This document shows positions 15,414-24,188 of a stretch of 41,827 nt of DNA, in pieces. The translations under genes and the position numbers were made by a program. A model generated the notes under the pieces. That model was not told the origin of the DNA. It saw only the letters and a list, made by a program, of their open reading frames with translations, and did no database searches. Source of the DNA: an uncultured Eubacterium sp. (GTDB taxonomy: Bacteria > Bacillota > Clostridia > Lachnospirales > Lachnospiraceae); the NCBI GenBank assembly GCA_900547255.1, contig URGC01000005.1, forward strand, positions 1 through 41,827, given 5' to 3'. Within the stretch, counting starts at the first letter, position 1; every line of letters begins with the position of its first letter.

Positions 15414-17516
15414 TTATTTTTTCTTTTCCTGTATCTTTTTAACAATCTCATTCACTATGTACTGTGCACCAACTTCTGAACTATGTCCAAGATTATACAC
15501 ATATTCATGCACGAAATTGTCAATTCTGCTTCTATACGTAGCAGCATCATCAAACATTTTTTCAACAATCACTGATGCTTTATCCATTTCATCAGGATTG
15601 AGCGTTGCCCCTATACTATCTCTCATCCATATATTTATAGGCTCAATTTCAATCTTCTTATATTCCGGATTCATAACTTTCATAGGAGTATTGATAAACA
15701 ATACGGGTTTACATGTTGTATACGCATACTCATAGGCAATACCAGACCAGTCTGTTATCATCATATCAGCATCAAATACTGTACTATTTGATGAGAAATC
15801 TGTCTGTATCTCTATATCTTTGTCAACACAATATTTCTGCTTAAGCTCCTCCATGCGTTCAGGCATATGTCTTACATGCTGTGGATGAGGCCGTACAGTA
15901 ATTTTATAGCCATGTCCTGCAAGATTGTCAATCAGTTCTTCAAGACAGCTGTCTACTATATTGTCTTTCTGCCATGATGGTGCAATCAGAATAGATCTCA
16001 TGCCATCATTTTTCTTCTGGCTTTTCTGGTAATCCTCTCTCATTGAATCAAGAAGACTGTATCCCCATTCAACAAGGTTTTTCTTTGGAAGGCTGTATAC
16101 CTCCTCTGTTTTTTCAATTTCCTCTTTTTGATGCTTACCCGTGCAGAATACTGTATCAAAATGGTTCATTGAACCTTTTCTCATTGTCATATTCAGGCTG
16201 TCCATTCCATGAGGAATATATATATATTCAATATCTTTCCTGATATAGCTTCTCTTGATATGATAGTTTTCAAGATCAGGCATAGTCATTACAACAATAT
16301 CTGCATCCATCTTCATCATAAGTGTTATCAGCTTTTTTTCACCGATATAATATGCTTTGATATGCTGATTTTTTTCTGCAAGCTCAAAAATGCTGTCTTC
16401 GGGGTCACTAGTTATGTAATGTATAACTATATTGGTATTCTTGAGAATATATTCTATCATCCCCTGATAATATTTATAAAATCCATTGTTCTCAGAATAA
16501 AATACAAGATGCTTGTTAACCACAGAAAAAAATCTTTTATAATCAGCTCTCTCTCTTCTTGCATATGGGTTTTTAGTAAATATTTTCTTTTTTGTGCTGC
16601 TTCCACCGATTTCCTGCAAAGCCATTAACTCATTCTTGCTGTTCTCAAGATCTTCGTAGTCAACATAATCTTTGGGATTAATCGCCCAATTTAACAGGTA
16701 CAGTTGAAGTATTGCGAACAGATTACTTGCTATCCAGTACAGGGCAACTCCAGCTGGCACAAACCATCCAAGATACAACGAAAGGCCTACCGATAGTGCC
16801 ATCATTCCGTATTTGTTAAGCTTTGACTGCTCTGCCTGTAATACGTTGCTTGCATTTTGCGCAACACATAACAGCCACGCCGAAAATCCTGCAGCAAACG
16901 GAACTATTATATCAATGCCACCAACTTCCGATGGAACCCAGCTAAGATTAATTCCTAAAAATCCCATATTAAGATTTTTTATAGAATCTAATGTTCCAGC
17001 TATGTCTATATCAGAAAACTGCGGCTGCAATGCAAGAAACTGGCTTTCATATGTTCCATTCTTGATATTTTCTACAACTGCAAGCTGGATAGACGATGAT
17101 TCCGGATCAACTCCTGTAAGTGTTACTATAAGACTATTAAACGCATCTATAACATCTGCAGGAAGATGTAAAAGATAATCCAGCGGATGATAGATAACAG
17201 CAACAAGACCTAACAAAAGAATTATCTGTACAGCAAGAGGAATAAGTGACGCAAGCGGATTATATTTCTCTTGCTTGAACAATTTAGACTGTTCATCGGC
17301 TATCGAGTCTTTATCTCCAAAGAAACGCGTTTTTATCCTGTTAATCTCTGGCTGCATCTTAACCATCTTAATTGAATTTTTCTGAACCCATATTGATATG
17401 GGTAAAATTACTATTTTACTTATAAACGTAAACAGAATAATTGCTATTCCATAATTACTTATTAACCTATAACACCATGCCATAACATAACCAAGTGCAT
17501 CTGATAATATATTCAT
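15414..17516 (-). CDS. YidC/Oxa1 insertase domain fused to a TagF-like CDP-glycerol glycerophosphotransferase domain
   Basis: A 700 aa protein with AAGGGGG before the ATG. Residues 1-280 form a YidC domain: TM1 with the groove-positive residue K34 in FTFISKIVILPI, the cytoplasmic helical hairpin (SIKMVKMQPEINRIKTRF to KQEKYNPLASLIPLAVQ), an enlarged outer loop at about 110-200, and three more spans ending near 276. A charged linker (280-330) leads to a GT-B-type TagF-like domain (330-700) with IPHGMDS (H436), RPHPQH (542-547) and TDWSGIAYEYA (D589), the conserved active-site motifs of poly(glycerol phosphate) polymerases. No frameshift or internal start splits the two halves. The second half predicts transfer of glycerol phosphate or another polyol phosphate from a CDP-carrier at the inner face. 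What the insertase half does is open: anchor, substrate conduit, or insertion of small neighbours such as the 79 aa protein. Confidence 0.92.
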   Translation of the reverse strand: MNILSDALGYVMAWCYRLISNYGIAIILFTFISKIVILPISIWVQKNSIKMVKMQPEINRIKTRFFGDKDSIADEQSKLFKQEKYNPLASLIPLAVQIILLLGLVAVIYHPLDYLLHLPADVIDAFNSLIVTLTGVDPESSSIQLAVVENIKNGTYESQFLALQPQFSDIDIAGTLDSIKNLNMGFLGINLSWVPSEVGGIDIIVPFAAGFSAWLLCVAQNASNVLQAEQSKLNKYGMMALSVGLSLYLGWFVPAGVALYWIASNLFAILQLYLLNWAINPKDYVDYEDLENSKNELMALQEIGGSSTKKKIFTKNPYARRERADYKRFFSVVNKHLVFYSENNGFYKYYQGMIEYILKNTNIVIHYITSDPEDSIFELAEKNQHIKAYYIGEKKLITLMMKMDADIVVMTMPDLENYHIKRSYIRKDIEYIYIPHGMDSLNMTMRKGSMNHFDTVFCTGKHQKEEIEKTEEVYSLPKKNLVEWGYSLLDSMREDYQKSQKKNDGMRSILIAPSWQKDNIVDSCLEELIDNLAGHGYKITVRPHPQHVRHMPERMEELKQKYCVDKDIEIQTDFSSNSTVFDADMMITDWSGIAYEYAYTTCKPVLFINTPMKVMNPEYKKIEIEPINIWMRDSIGATLNPDEMDKASVIVEKMFDDAATYRSRIDNFVHEYVYNLGHSSEVGAQYIVNEIVKKIQEKKK

Positions 17517-17525
17517 ATGTCCCCC

Positions 17526-18722
17526 TTATTGTTCATCCTTATGCGATGAATTTCCCACTCTCTCGATAATCCTGTCGAACTTCTTCATGATGTCATCCCA
17601 CTGGAAGTAATCCTCGACATACTTTCTTGCATTGGCACAGAGCATCCTGTATTCCTCTGGATGTTCAAGCATATAATTGACACATCCCTCGAATTCAAAA
17701 TAATTCTTGTAATACAAGCCACCATTGCTCTTAACGCAGTGTCCCTTTAATACATCACATATACCATTGACAATAACAGGAATTGAAAGTGTCATTGCCT
17801 CAAGAACTGATATTGAGAGGCTCTCAAACTTAGATGGAAGTATAAGCGCCTTTGCGCCCTTGATTCCGTCAAACTTATCCTCATCACTCACAAATCCAAG
17901 ACTTATAATGTCAGGACTCTTAGGAATATCGCACACTGCTTTTCCCATAAGAACAAGCTTTAAGTTATTCTTATTTCTCTTCTTATATTCAAGGAAATAC
18001 TTGAAAAGTCTTGGACAATCCTTGCCTTCGTCAATTCGTCCTACATATATAATATACTCGTCAAGATTATATTTCTTCTTAAATCTTTCACTGTCTACGT
18101 GCTCTGGCACATCTACACCGACACCCATAACCTCATATGGAACATCCTCATTATGAAAGATTGCATGTACAAGCTCTTTCTCCTCATCTGTGAGGAATAC
18201 GAATGCATCTGCTGCCCCGAACACCTTCTTATACATATCAAAATGTATAAATGGCTCCTGATGTGCTGTAGGAATGAATATAGCCTTATCCTTGATTCTT
18301 ACTATACTCTTAACAGCAGTATAATAAAGGTATGTGACTACGATAATTGCCTCATATTCATCCTGATGCTCGTCTACATATTCAACAAGCTCTGGGCAGT
18401 ATGGTCCCATGTTTTCTATCCATTTATCAGATGTTTCAACATCCGCATCCGGATTAGAGAGCATATATGAATCAAGTGCTGAGAATATCTTAGGAATCCT
18501 CTCATGAACTGTCTTGAATCTTCTTACTGTTACGCCGTTGATTGTCTCAACGCCCTCTTTGTAATAGTTAGACCATTTGACATATTCAACAGCACATGAA
18601 GTTAACACTTCCACATCATACCTGGCAATAAGTCTCTCTGCAATCTGTCTTGAGTAAAGCTCTGAACCGCCATTTACCTCAAGGCCATATCTCTGGTTAA
18701 TAATAGCAATTTTCTTCTTCAT
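17526..18722 (-). CDS. GT4 glycosyltransferase
   Basis: The open frame reaches 18734 through a TTG, but ATG 18720-18722 (MKKKIAIINQRYG) fits better, 4 bp after the previous stop. The 398 aa GT-B enzyme has the N-terminal acceptor motif YGLEVNGGSELYSRQ, YVGRIDEGKDCPRLF at the start of the donor domain and FESLSISVLEAMTLSIPVI as the E-x7-E donor site. It is a clear paralogue of the gene just upstream (18727-19905), sharing the EYKKRN...FEGCV.Y arrangement. Donor sugar is unknown; GDP-rhamnose or GDP-mannose are reasonable guesses from the sugar pathways present. Confidence 0.87.
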   Translation of the reverse strand: MKKKIAIINQRYGLEVNGGSELYSRQIAERLIARYDVEVLTSCAVEYVKWSNYYKEGVETINGVTVRRFKTVHERIPKIFSALDSYMLSNPDADVETSDKWIENMGPYCPELVEYVDEHQDEYEAIIVVTYLYYTAVKSIVRIKDKAIFIPTAHQEPFIHFDMYKKVFGAADAFVFLTDEEKELVHAIFHNEDVPYEVMGVGVDVPEHVDSERFKKKYNLDEYIIYVGRIDEGKDCPRLFKYFLEYKKRNKNNLKLVLMGKAVCDIPKSPDIISLGFVSDEDKFDGIKGAKALILPSKFESLSISVLEAMTLSIPVIVNGICDVLKGHCVKSNGGLYYKNYFEFEGCVNYMLEHPEEYRMLCANARKYVEDYFQWDDIMKKFDRIIERVGNSSHKDEQ

Positions 18723-18726
18723 ATTC

Positions 18727-19905
18727 TTATCCAATCGCTTTCATAAATTTATCAATCACAATATCCCATGTGAAGTTATCAAGTACATACTTTCGTCCAT
18801 TAAGTCCCATCTGGTGTGCTGTTGATTCATTATCAAGAATGTAATCAACACAGCCCTCAAACTGGAAATAATCCCTGAAATACAATCCCGCATTAGATTC
18901 TCTTGCAAAATTAGTTGTAACCGCGCAGCCTTCATGGACAAGCACCGGTCTTTCGCACAGCCAGCTCTCCATAATAACAAGCGAGAAGCTCTCATGCAGT
19001 GATGGCTGGCACAGAAGCTCTGCCCCTGCATACGCATCAAACTTATCCTGCATATCAAGAAATCCCATGTCTATGATATCAGCCTTAAATTCCTCTGGAA
19101 TTGTGACATCACCACCGCCAATCATTATAAGCTTTAACTTATCACGCTTTGGATTACGCTTCTTATATTCGCAGAAATACTTAATCAGAGTGTATATGTT
19201 CTTGCTCTCATCCTTTCTCCCCGCATACAAAATATACGGATAATCTACATTGTGTTTCTTACGGAATCTGTCTGCATCATACTCAAATTCTGTATCAACA
19301 CCAGCCCCCATAACTGTCTCTTTAACCTTAGACAGCTTCCATAATCTTCTTGCAAGCTCCTGTTCTGGTTTTGACAGATATATGATACCTGCCATGTTGG
19401 CATATGCTTCCCTGAATGAACGGAAATAAGCATAACACTCATCATGCAGGCATGATATAAGAACCGACTTAAAAGGGCAGGCATTAATGCCATTGTATGT
19501 GGGAGCAAACATATACGGAATGTACACAAACTTGTGATATTCCTCACTGTGGTTCTTGATATAGTCATACAAATCCTGACTATTTACCATTTCTCGCAAG
19601 AATATCTGCTCTTCTTCCATGGATATTGTTTCTCCACGCATAAGTCTGGCATTGATTGCATGAAATTCCTTCATATTGCCTTTTCTGACCTTGAATCTTC
19701 TTACTGGAATCCCCTCAACTATCTCAACGCCTTCCTTGAAATAATTCTCTGTCCAGTCAGCCGAAAATTCTTTTACACATGTCGTAAGAATCTCTAACTC
19801 CACACCTCTTTTGTGAAGCTGTGTAACTATTCCTTTAAGCTCAAGCTCTGCTCCACCCCTGATATCCTTGTGATACCACGGAATGACAAATCCTATCTTT
19901 TTCAT
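18727..19905 (-). CDS. GT4 glycosyltransferase
   Basis: A 392 aa GT-B glycosyltransferase starting MKKIGFVIPWYHKDIRGGAE with AAAGGTGAT ahead of the ATG. The donor domain starts YAGRKDESKNIYTLIKYF and contains HESFSLVIMESWLCERPVL. The paralogue at 17526-18722 shows the same spacing of these motifs and the C-terminal FQFEGCVDYIL / YFEFEGCVNYML pair, so the two arose by tandem duplication. It lies 6 bp after the preceding GT4 gene in the operon. Confidence 0.88.
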   Translation of the reverse strand: MKKIGFVIPWYHKDIRGGAELELKGIVTQLHKRGVELEILTTCVKEFSADWTENYFKEGVEIVEGIPVRRFKVRKGNMKEFHAINARLMRGETISMEEEQIFLREMVNSQDLYDYIKNHSEEYHKFVYIPYMFAPTYNGINACPFKSVLISCLHDECYAYFRSFREAYANMAGIIYLSKPEQELARRLWKLSKVKETVMGAGVDTEFEYDADRFRKKHNVDYPYILYAGRKDESKNIYTLIKYFCEYKKRNPKRDKLKLIMIGGGDVTIPEEFKADIIDMGFLDMQDKFDAYAGAELLCQPSLHESFSLVIMESWLCERPVLVHEGCAVTTNFARESNAGLYFRDYFQFEGCVDYILDNESTAHQMGLNGRKYVLDNFTWDIVIDKFMKAIG

Positions 19906-19911
19906 ACGCCA

Positions 19912-20988
19912 TCACCTTTGCACAAATTCAGTAATATATCTCTTTAACTGCTCTGCTATTTTCTCATACTGGAAATCTTTAACTCTCGCATTGCCAAATT
20001 CCACAAGTGTTTTTCTTAAATGTGAATCTGTTATAACTTTGTCAATGCATCCTGCCGCTACTATAGGGTCGCTGCTGTCTAACAACATTCCCTTATAATT
20101 CATTGTCTCTGGAACTGCCGCCACAGCCCTTGCCACAACAGGAACCTGAAACATCATGGCCTCAACTACCGGCACACAGAATCCCTCATGCTCACTCATA
20201 CATAAGAACACATCAGCGGTTTTAAAGCATGCAATAATCTCATTAAATTTTATGTGTCCTGTAAATACAACATCATTCTGTATTCCAAGCCTTGTAACAT
20301 AATCAACAAGCCTTAAATAATATGGGTCCTCTGCACGGTATGAACCGGCAAGTATAAGTCTTGCCTTATTGTTGTACAGCTTTCTATAATAATAAAATGC
20401 CGCTATTACATTCTCCTGCTTTTTGTTAGGTGCAATTCTTCCCGTGAATAACACATTCGTGCGGTTATCACTGCCATAATCTATCATAAAATCTCTTGAT
20501 GGTTTTCTCTTGTAATCATCCATAGGAATAACTATTGGAAGAACGTCTATCCTGCACTTATATCCCATATTAATTAAATCCTGCCTGTTAAATTCTGACA
20601 CAGCCAGGCAATAGTCCACTTTATCCGCAAGATATCTGGCACCCTCAAGCCCATACTCACAGATACCTGCAAATCTCTCATCATTACCCCTGAAAAATTC
20701 CGGTGGTGTAACATTATGATATACAAGAATTTTCCTGCAAGGATACTCTGCTATATCATAATTAAGCTTCGTTCCTGTCGAAAAATGATACATTATAATG
20801 TCCGATTTATTCAATTCTCCAATCTTATCTAACGGCCTGGCAACGCCTCGCTCAACATTTGACACAATACTCTCTGCATATATGCCTGTCGAATATCCCA
20901 TCCCTTTGATGACTTTATCAAATGCTATTGCATCATTACTTACAGCATCACCATTAGCTATAGTTGATAACACCTGAATTATTCTCAT
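19912..20988 (-). CDS. GT4 glycosyltransferase
   Basis: A 358 aa GT-B enzyme starting MRIIQVLSTIANGDAVSNDA, with LVYHNVTPPEFF and LAVSEFNRQDL in the N-domain, FTGRIAPNKKQENVI at the domain boundary and EHEGFCVPVVEAMMFQVPVV as the E-x7-E donor motif. GAGG lies 7 bases before the ATG. Similar enzymes with the YHNVTP segment are common in rhamnan/mannan clusters with ABC exporters. The substrate is not determined. Confidence 0.88.
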   Translation of the reverse strand: MRIIQVLSTIANGDAVSNDAIAFDKVIKGMGYSTGIYAESIVSNVERGVARPLDKIGELNKSDIIMYHFSTGTKLNYDIAEYPCRKILVYHNVTPPEFFRGNDERFAGICEYGLEGARYLADKVDYCLAVSEFNRQDLINMGYKCRIDVLPIVIPMDDYKRKPSRDFMIDYGSDNRTNVLFTGRIAPNKKQENVIAAFYYYRKLYNNKARLILAGSYRAEDPYYLRLVDYVTRLGIQNDVVFTGHIKFNEIIACFKTADVFLCMSEHEGFCVPVVEAMMFQVPVVARAVAAVPETMNYKGMLLDSSDPIVAAGCIDKVITDSHLRKTLVEFGNARVKDFQYEKIAEQLKRYITEFVQR

Positions 20989-21011
20989 ACCTGATCCTCA
21001 ACTCTGCGTAA

Positions 21012-21434
21012 TTACTTGTCCGACTTCCCTTCAAGCTCGCTTATCTTAGCTTTAAGACTCTCTATCTCTTTGTTCTGCTCATCTATATAGCAGCTCATCT
21101 GGTTCATCATTCTTACAATTGAAGCATTGAAACCATCCTGTGCCATAACAATAGGCTCTACGAAGAAATACACAAGCTTTCTTATAACTTTTCTAAAGAA
21201 AACGCGCACCTTTCCACCCTGAAGAGGTCTGTATGGATTAACCTCCCACTCATGGTTGGCAACATACAGGTCTTCATTGAACTTCACACGGTCAAACTTG
21301 ACTACATTCATAGAACTTACATCAACTATTACATCATCAAAGCTGAGTAAGTCATTAGTGTATCCCTTAGCAGATATATCATTTTTAATCTGCTCCATTA
21401 TATTCTCAATGTTAATATTATTCTCTTCTGCCAT
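21012..21434 (-). CDS. 140 aa uncharacterised protein with C-terminal coiled coil
   Basis: The ATG at 21432-21434 (MAEENNINIENIMEQI) is chosen because GGAGG precedes it by five bases; the frame opens at a GTG four codons earlier. The N-terminus (NIENIMEQIKNDISAKGYT, then LLSFDDV) resembles the leading segment seen on several polysaccharide-cluster proteins of Clostridia, including methyltransferases, but no catalytic domain follows. After a basic, hydrophobic patch (FFRKVIRKLVYFFVEPIV) the last 35 residues form a predicted coiled coil (IDEQNKEIESLKAKISELEG). It sits between the MBOAT gene and three GT4 genes. It may be a membrane-associated scaffold for the GT complex or a remnant of a larger protein. 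Confidence 0.75.
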   Translation of the reverse strand: MAEENNINIENIMEQIKNDISAKGYTNDLLSFDDVIVDVSSMNVVKFDRVKFNEDLYVANHEWEVNPYRPLQGGKVRVFFRKVIRKLVYFFVEPIVMAQDGFNASIVRMMNQMSCYIDEQNKEIESLKAKISELEGKSDK

Positions 21435-21451
21435 AACGACCTCCACCTGTT

Positions 21452-23038
21452 TTAGAAGTTTGCATATATAAATGACTGAACGCCATTAGTGTAACCAAAT
21501 ATAAATATGATAATGATAAGTGCATAATACACGGACCATCTGACTGGAAGTGACTTTGCCGCCAGTGATTCACGGATGTTAATACCCTTTTCTTTTATAA
21601 GGCTTATGATAAATACGACAATACATCCAACTGCAATTACAATATAATCACGCATTTCAAGTCCTAACATCATCATGCTTCCATCTGTAAACTGTGAGAA
21701 CGAGAAGCTGACAATTGAATATTTCATCATGATAAGGGCAACTGTGAATGACAAGCCCATATCAAAGTACCAGCCTATGTTAGTAAGTATGAATGTTCTT
21801 ATTATCTGGACAAGCTTCCAAGGCTTACTCTCAGGATTAATGTGTGTTATCTTAAATCCCTTCTCATACACTGGTTTAAGAAGTGCTGATATCGCCATTA
21901 TGAAACCATTGTAAAGGCCATAAGCTATATACTTCCATGAAGCACCATGCCATATACCTACTACAAAGAATATAACTATGTCGGCAAAACATATAGGAAG
22001 TGCCTTGCCTATGTGGTCTCCAAAATGTTTTCTGCCCCATTTGCCAAACTTATTCATTCCCTTGGACAATGACAATGGATAGAATATATAATCCTTCATC
22101 CATGTACCTAATGTTATATGCCATCTTCTCCAGAACTCGCCTATTGATTTAGAGAAATATGGCTGTCTGAAGTTCTCATCCATAGTAACGCCAAACATCT
22201 GCGCTACACCTATAACAATATCCATACCACCTGAGAAATCCATATATAACTGTACAGAATACATAAGAACTGCCCATATATATATGAATCCGCCATAGCT
22301 TTCATAATTGTTGAACACTTCGTTAACAACAACTGCCGCTCTGTCAGCAAGAATTATCTTCTTGGCGATACCCCAGAGGATTCTCTGCATTCCGAACTGG
22401 AGATTCTTTATATCAAGTGAATTGCCATTAAACAACTGTGGTGCAAGTCTGTTAAATCTTCCGATAGGTCCCTGAAGAAGCTGTGGGAAGAATGACACGA
22501 ACAGACCTAACTTGAACGGATTCTTCTCTGCCTCATACTTTCCCTGATATACATCAATAATGTAAGATACAGACTGGAAAGTAAAGAAAGATATACCAAG
22601 AGGAAGTGCCCACTTAACAAGTGGAACTGGATTTCCTCCAAAATGTGAAAGCACTGCATTGACATTTTCAAGGGCAAAGTTAGTATACTTAACAACTGCA
22701 AGCATACCAAAGTTAAGTACACATGCTGCTGCAAGAACAGCTCTCTTTTTCTTCTTGACTGCCTCTTTGTATGCCTTCTTTTCTTCTCTTGTTATTGTTT
22801 CCTTGTTAGTGGCAAGATATTCCTGTGACTGTTTAATTATCCTGTCTAACAGTAATCCGCATATGTATATAACTGCGGTAGCATACACCATGAACAGTGA
22901 ACACTTTACACTAGATACGAAATAATATCCGTAACTTACAATAAGAAGCCATATCCATCTGTACTTCTTAGGGAGCACATAATAACCTATAAGTGCGGCT
23001 GCAAGGAATGCAAAGAAATATAGTGTTGTGAATAACAT
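21452..23038 (-). CDS. MBOAT-family O-acyltransferase (DltB/AlgI-like)
   Basis: The start ATG 23036-23038 (MLFTTLYFFAFLAAALIGYY) is placed behind GGAGGGG; the frame opens six codons earlier inside the upstream gene. The 528 aa protein has about 10-12 membrane spans and the conserved segments of the family: SFFPQLLQGPIGRF, YMDFSGGMDI, GEFWRRWHITLGTWMKDYIF and the catalytic histidine H364 in VVGIWHGASWKY. Such proteins pass an acyl group across the membrane to a partner at the outer face. The SGNH-type partner is the gene immediately upstream (2 bp gap). The expected outcome is O-acetylation of the exported glycan or the wall; D-alanylation is unlikely because no dltA or dltC is present. Confidence 0.93.
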   Translation of the reverse strand: MLFTTLYFFAFLAAALIGYYVLPKKYRWIWLLIVSYGYYFVSSVKCSLFMVYATAVIYICGLLLDRIIKQSQEYLATNKETITREEKKAYKEAVKKKKRAVLAAACVLNFGMLAVVKYTNFALENVNAVLSHFGGNPVPLVKWALPLGISFFTFQSVSYIIDVYQGKYEAEKNPFKLGLFVSFFPQLLQGPIGRFNRLAPQLFNGNSLDIKNLQFGMQRILWGIAKKIILADRAAVVVNEVFNNYESYGGFIYIWAVLMYSVQLYMDFSGGMDIVIGVAQMFGVTMDENFRQPYFSKSIGEFWRRWHITLGTWMKDYIFYPLSLSKGMNKFGKWGRKHFGDHIGKALPICFADIVIFFVVGIWHGASWKYIAYGLYNGFIMAISALLKPVYEKGFKITHINPESKPWKLVQIIRTFILTNIGWYFDMGLSFTVALIMMKYSIVSFSFSQFTDGSMMMLGLEMRDYIVIAVGCIVVFIISLIKEKGINIRESLAAKSLPVRWSVYYALIIIIFIFGYTNGVQSFIYANF

Positions 23039-23040
23039 AA

Positions 23041-24165
23041 TTATAAGCCCCTCCATTCTCTTCCAGTTGCCTTAGTATAATCACTCTTCATATTGTTATA
23101 CATATCTTCAAATGAATTATAGAAATATCTGCTGCTGTCATAATTTCCATCCCATGCATCTGCAAGGAATTCTGCAAGCTTGGCAGAATATACTTCTGCA
23201 AGCTCTCCGCCCATATGGCCTTCCTGGTCGCCGTAATCACAGTCTGACCTTGGAATGAAGCTCATAAGTGCATCATTGAAATCATAATACTCAATACCAC
23301 ACTCATCTGTTATGAACGATGTGAATGTATCGTGTGCATACTCCATGCTAAGAGTCTTTACCACTGATGGAGTTATTGGTGTTGTCACACATATAAGTCT
23401 GTAGTTATTATCATTACAGAACCTGACAATATCCTTAAATACAGCTTTGACGTTCTCATCAAGCGCATCATCACTTCTTCCAACCCATGTCTGGACATAA
23501 TCTGCTCCAGGTGGAAGCTTGCCATATTCTGTTCCTTTTCTGTCAAAGAATCCTTTGCCGACATAAGGGCCGTCTGCGCCCTCGACAATTCCATTATCTG
23601 CATAAGCTGATTCGATTGTGACATTCTTGTAGCTCTCAGATGTCTTAACACTTATGTTGCGCTTGACATCAGATGGAGAAACACTCCAGCTAAGTCTGTT
23701 GGCAAGTAAATTTCTCATATCCATGACATCTCTGTTCTTGATAAGATATTCTGCCTTAACTGCTGGATTTTTGAGCTGCTGGTATATGAATGACCTTGTG
23801 AAATGTGCTGTAGGCTGTTCATACATCCAGTACTGGTAATCTATATCAAGTATAACTGTCTTGATGTCGTTGCTTTTTGATATATCCTTTAAGACATAAT
23901 ATGAATCCTCGATTGTCTCACCCGGAATCGCCATATTAATCGCGTTAGTTCCAAGCTTCTCATCAAGCTTTGCAGGGTCAATCGCACCTCGGCAGTGTGA
24001 AGCACCAAGTATGACTGTATCATAGCTTGTCTCCTTCTTCTCTGCCTCGTTAATTATGAATCTTACATATCCAGTCTGTGCAAATATAAAGTCGCAGCCC
24101 TTCAATATAACTGCCAGAAGTACTAAAAATACAAGGCTTCTGAGCCATGGCTTAATCTTGTCCAT
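23041..24165 (-). CDS. SGNH/DltD-like membrane-anchored acyltransferase partner
   Basis: ATG 24163-24165 (MDKIKPWLRSLVFLVLL) is preferred over the upstream GTG because GGAGAAG precedes it. The 374 aa protein has one N-terminal membrane anchor followed by an outer-face domain with the SGNH blocks: the nucleophile Ser in VILGASHCRGAID, the glycine/asparagine region NMAIPGETIEDSYY, and a C-terminal D-x3-H in YGDQEGHMGGE. It pairs with the MBOAT protein downstream, in the manner of DltB-DltD and PatA-PatB systems, and should complete acyl transfer to the polysaccharide. Confidence 0.82.
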   Translation of the reverse strand: MDKIKPWLRSLVFLVLLAVILKGCDFIFAQTGYVRFIINEAEKKETSYDTVILGASHCRGAIDPAKLDEKLGTNAINMAIPGETIEDSYYVLKDISKSNDIKTVILDIDYQYWMYEQPTAHFTRSFIYQQLKNPAVKAEYLIKNRDVMDMRNLLANRLSWSVSPSDVKRNISVKTSESYKNVTIESAYADNGIVEGADGPYVGKGFFDRKGTEYGKLPPGADYVQTWVGRSDDALDENVKAVFKDIVRFCNDNNYRLICVTTPITPSVVKTLSMEYAHDTFTSFITDECGIEYYDFNDALMSFIPRSDCDYGDQEGHMGGELAEVYSAKLAEFLADAWDGNYDSSRYFYNSFEDMYNNMKSDYTKATGREWRGL

Positions 24166-24188
24166 CTTTCTTCTCCATTTCACTACTC

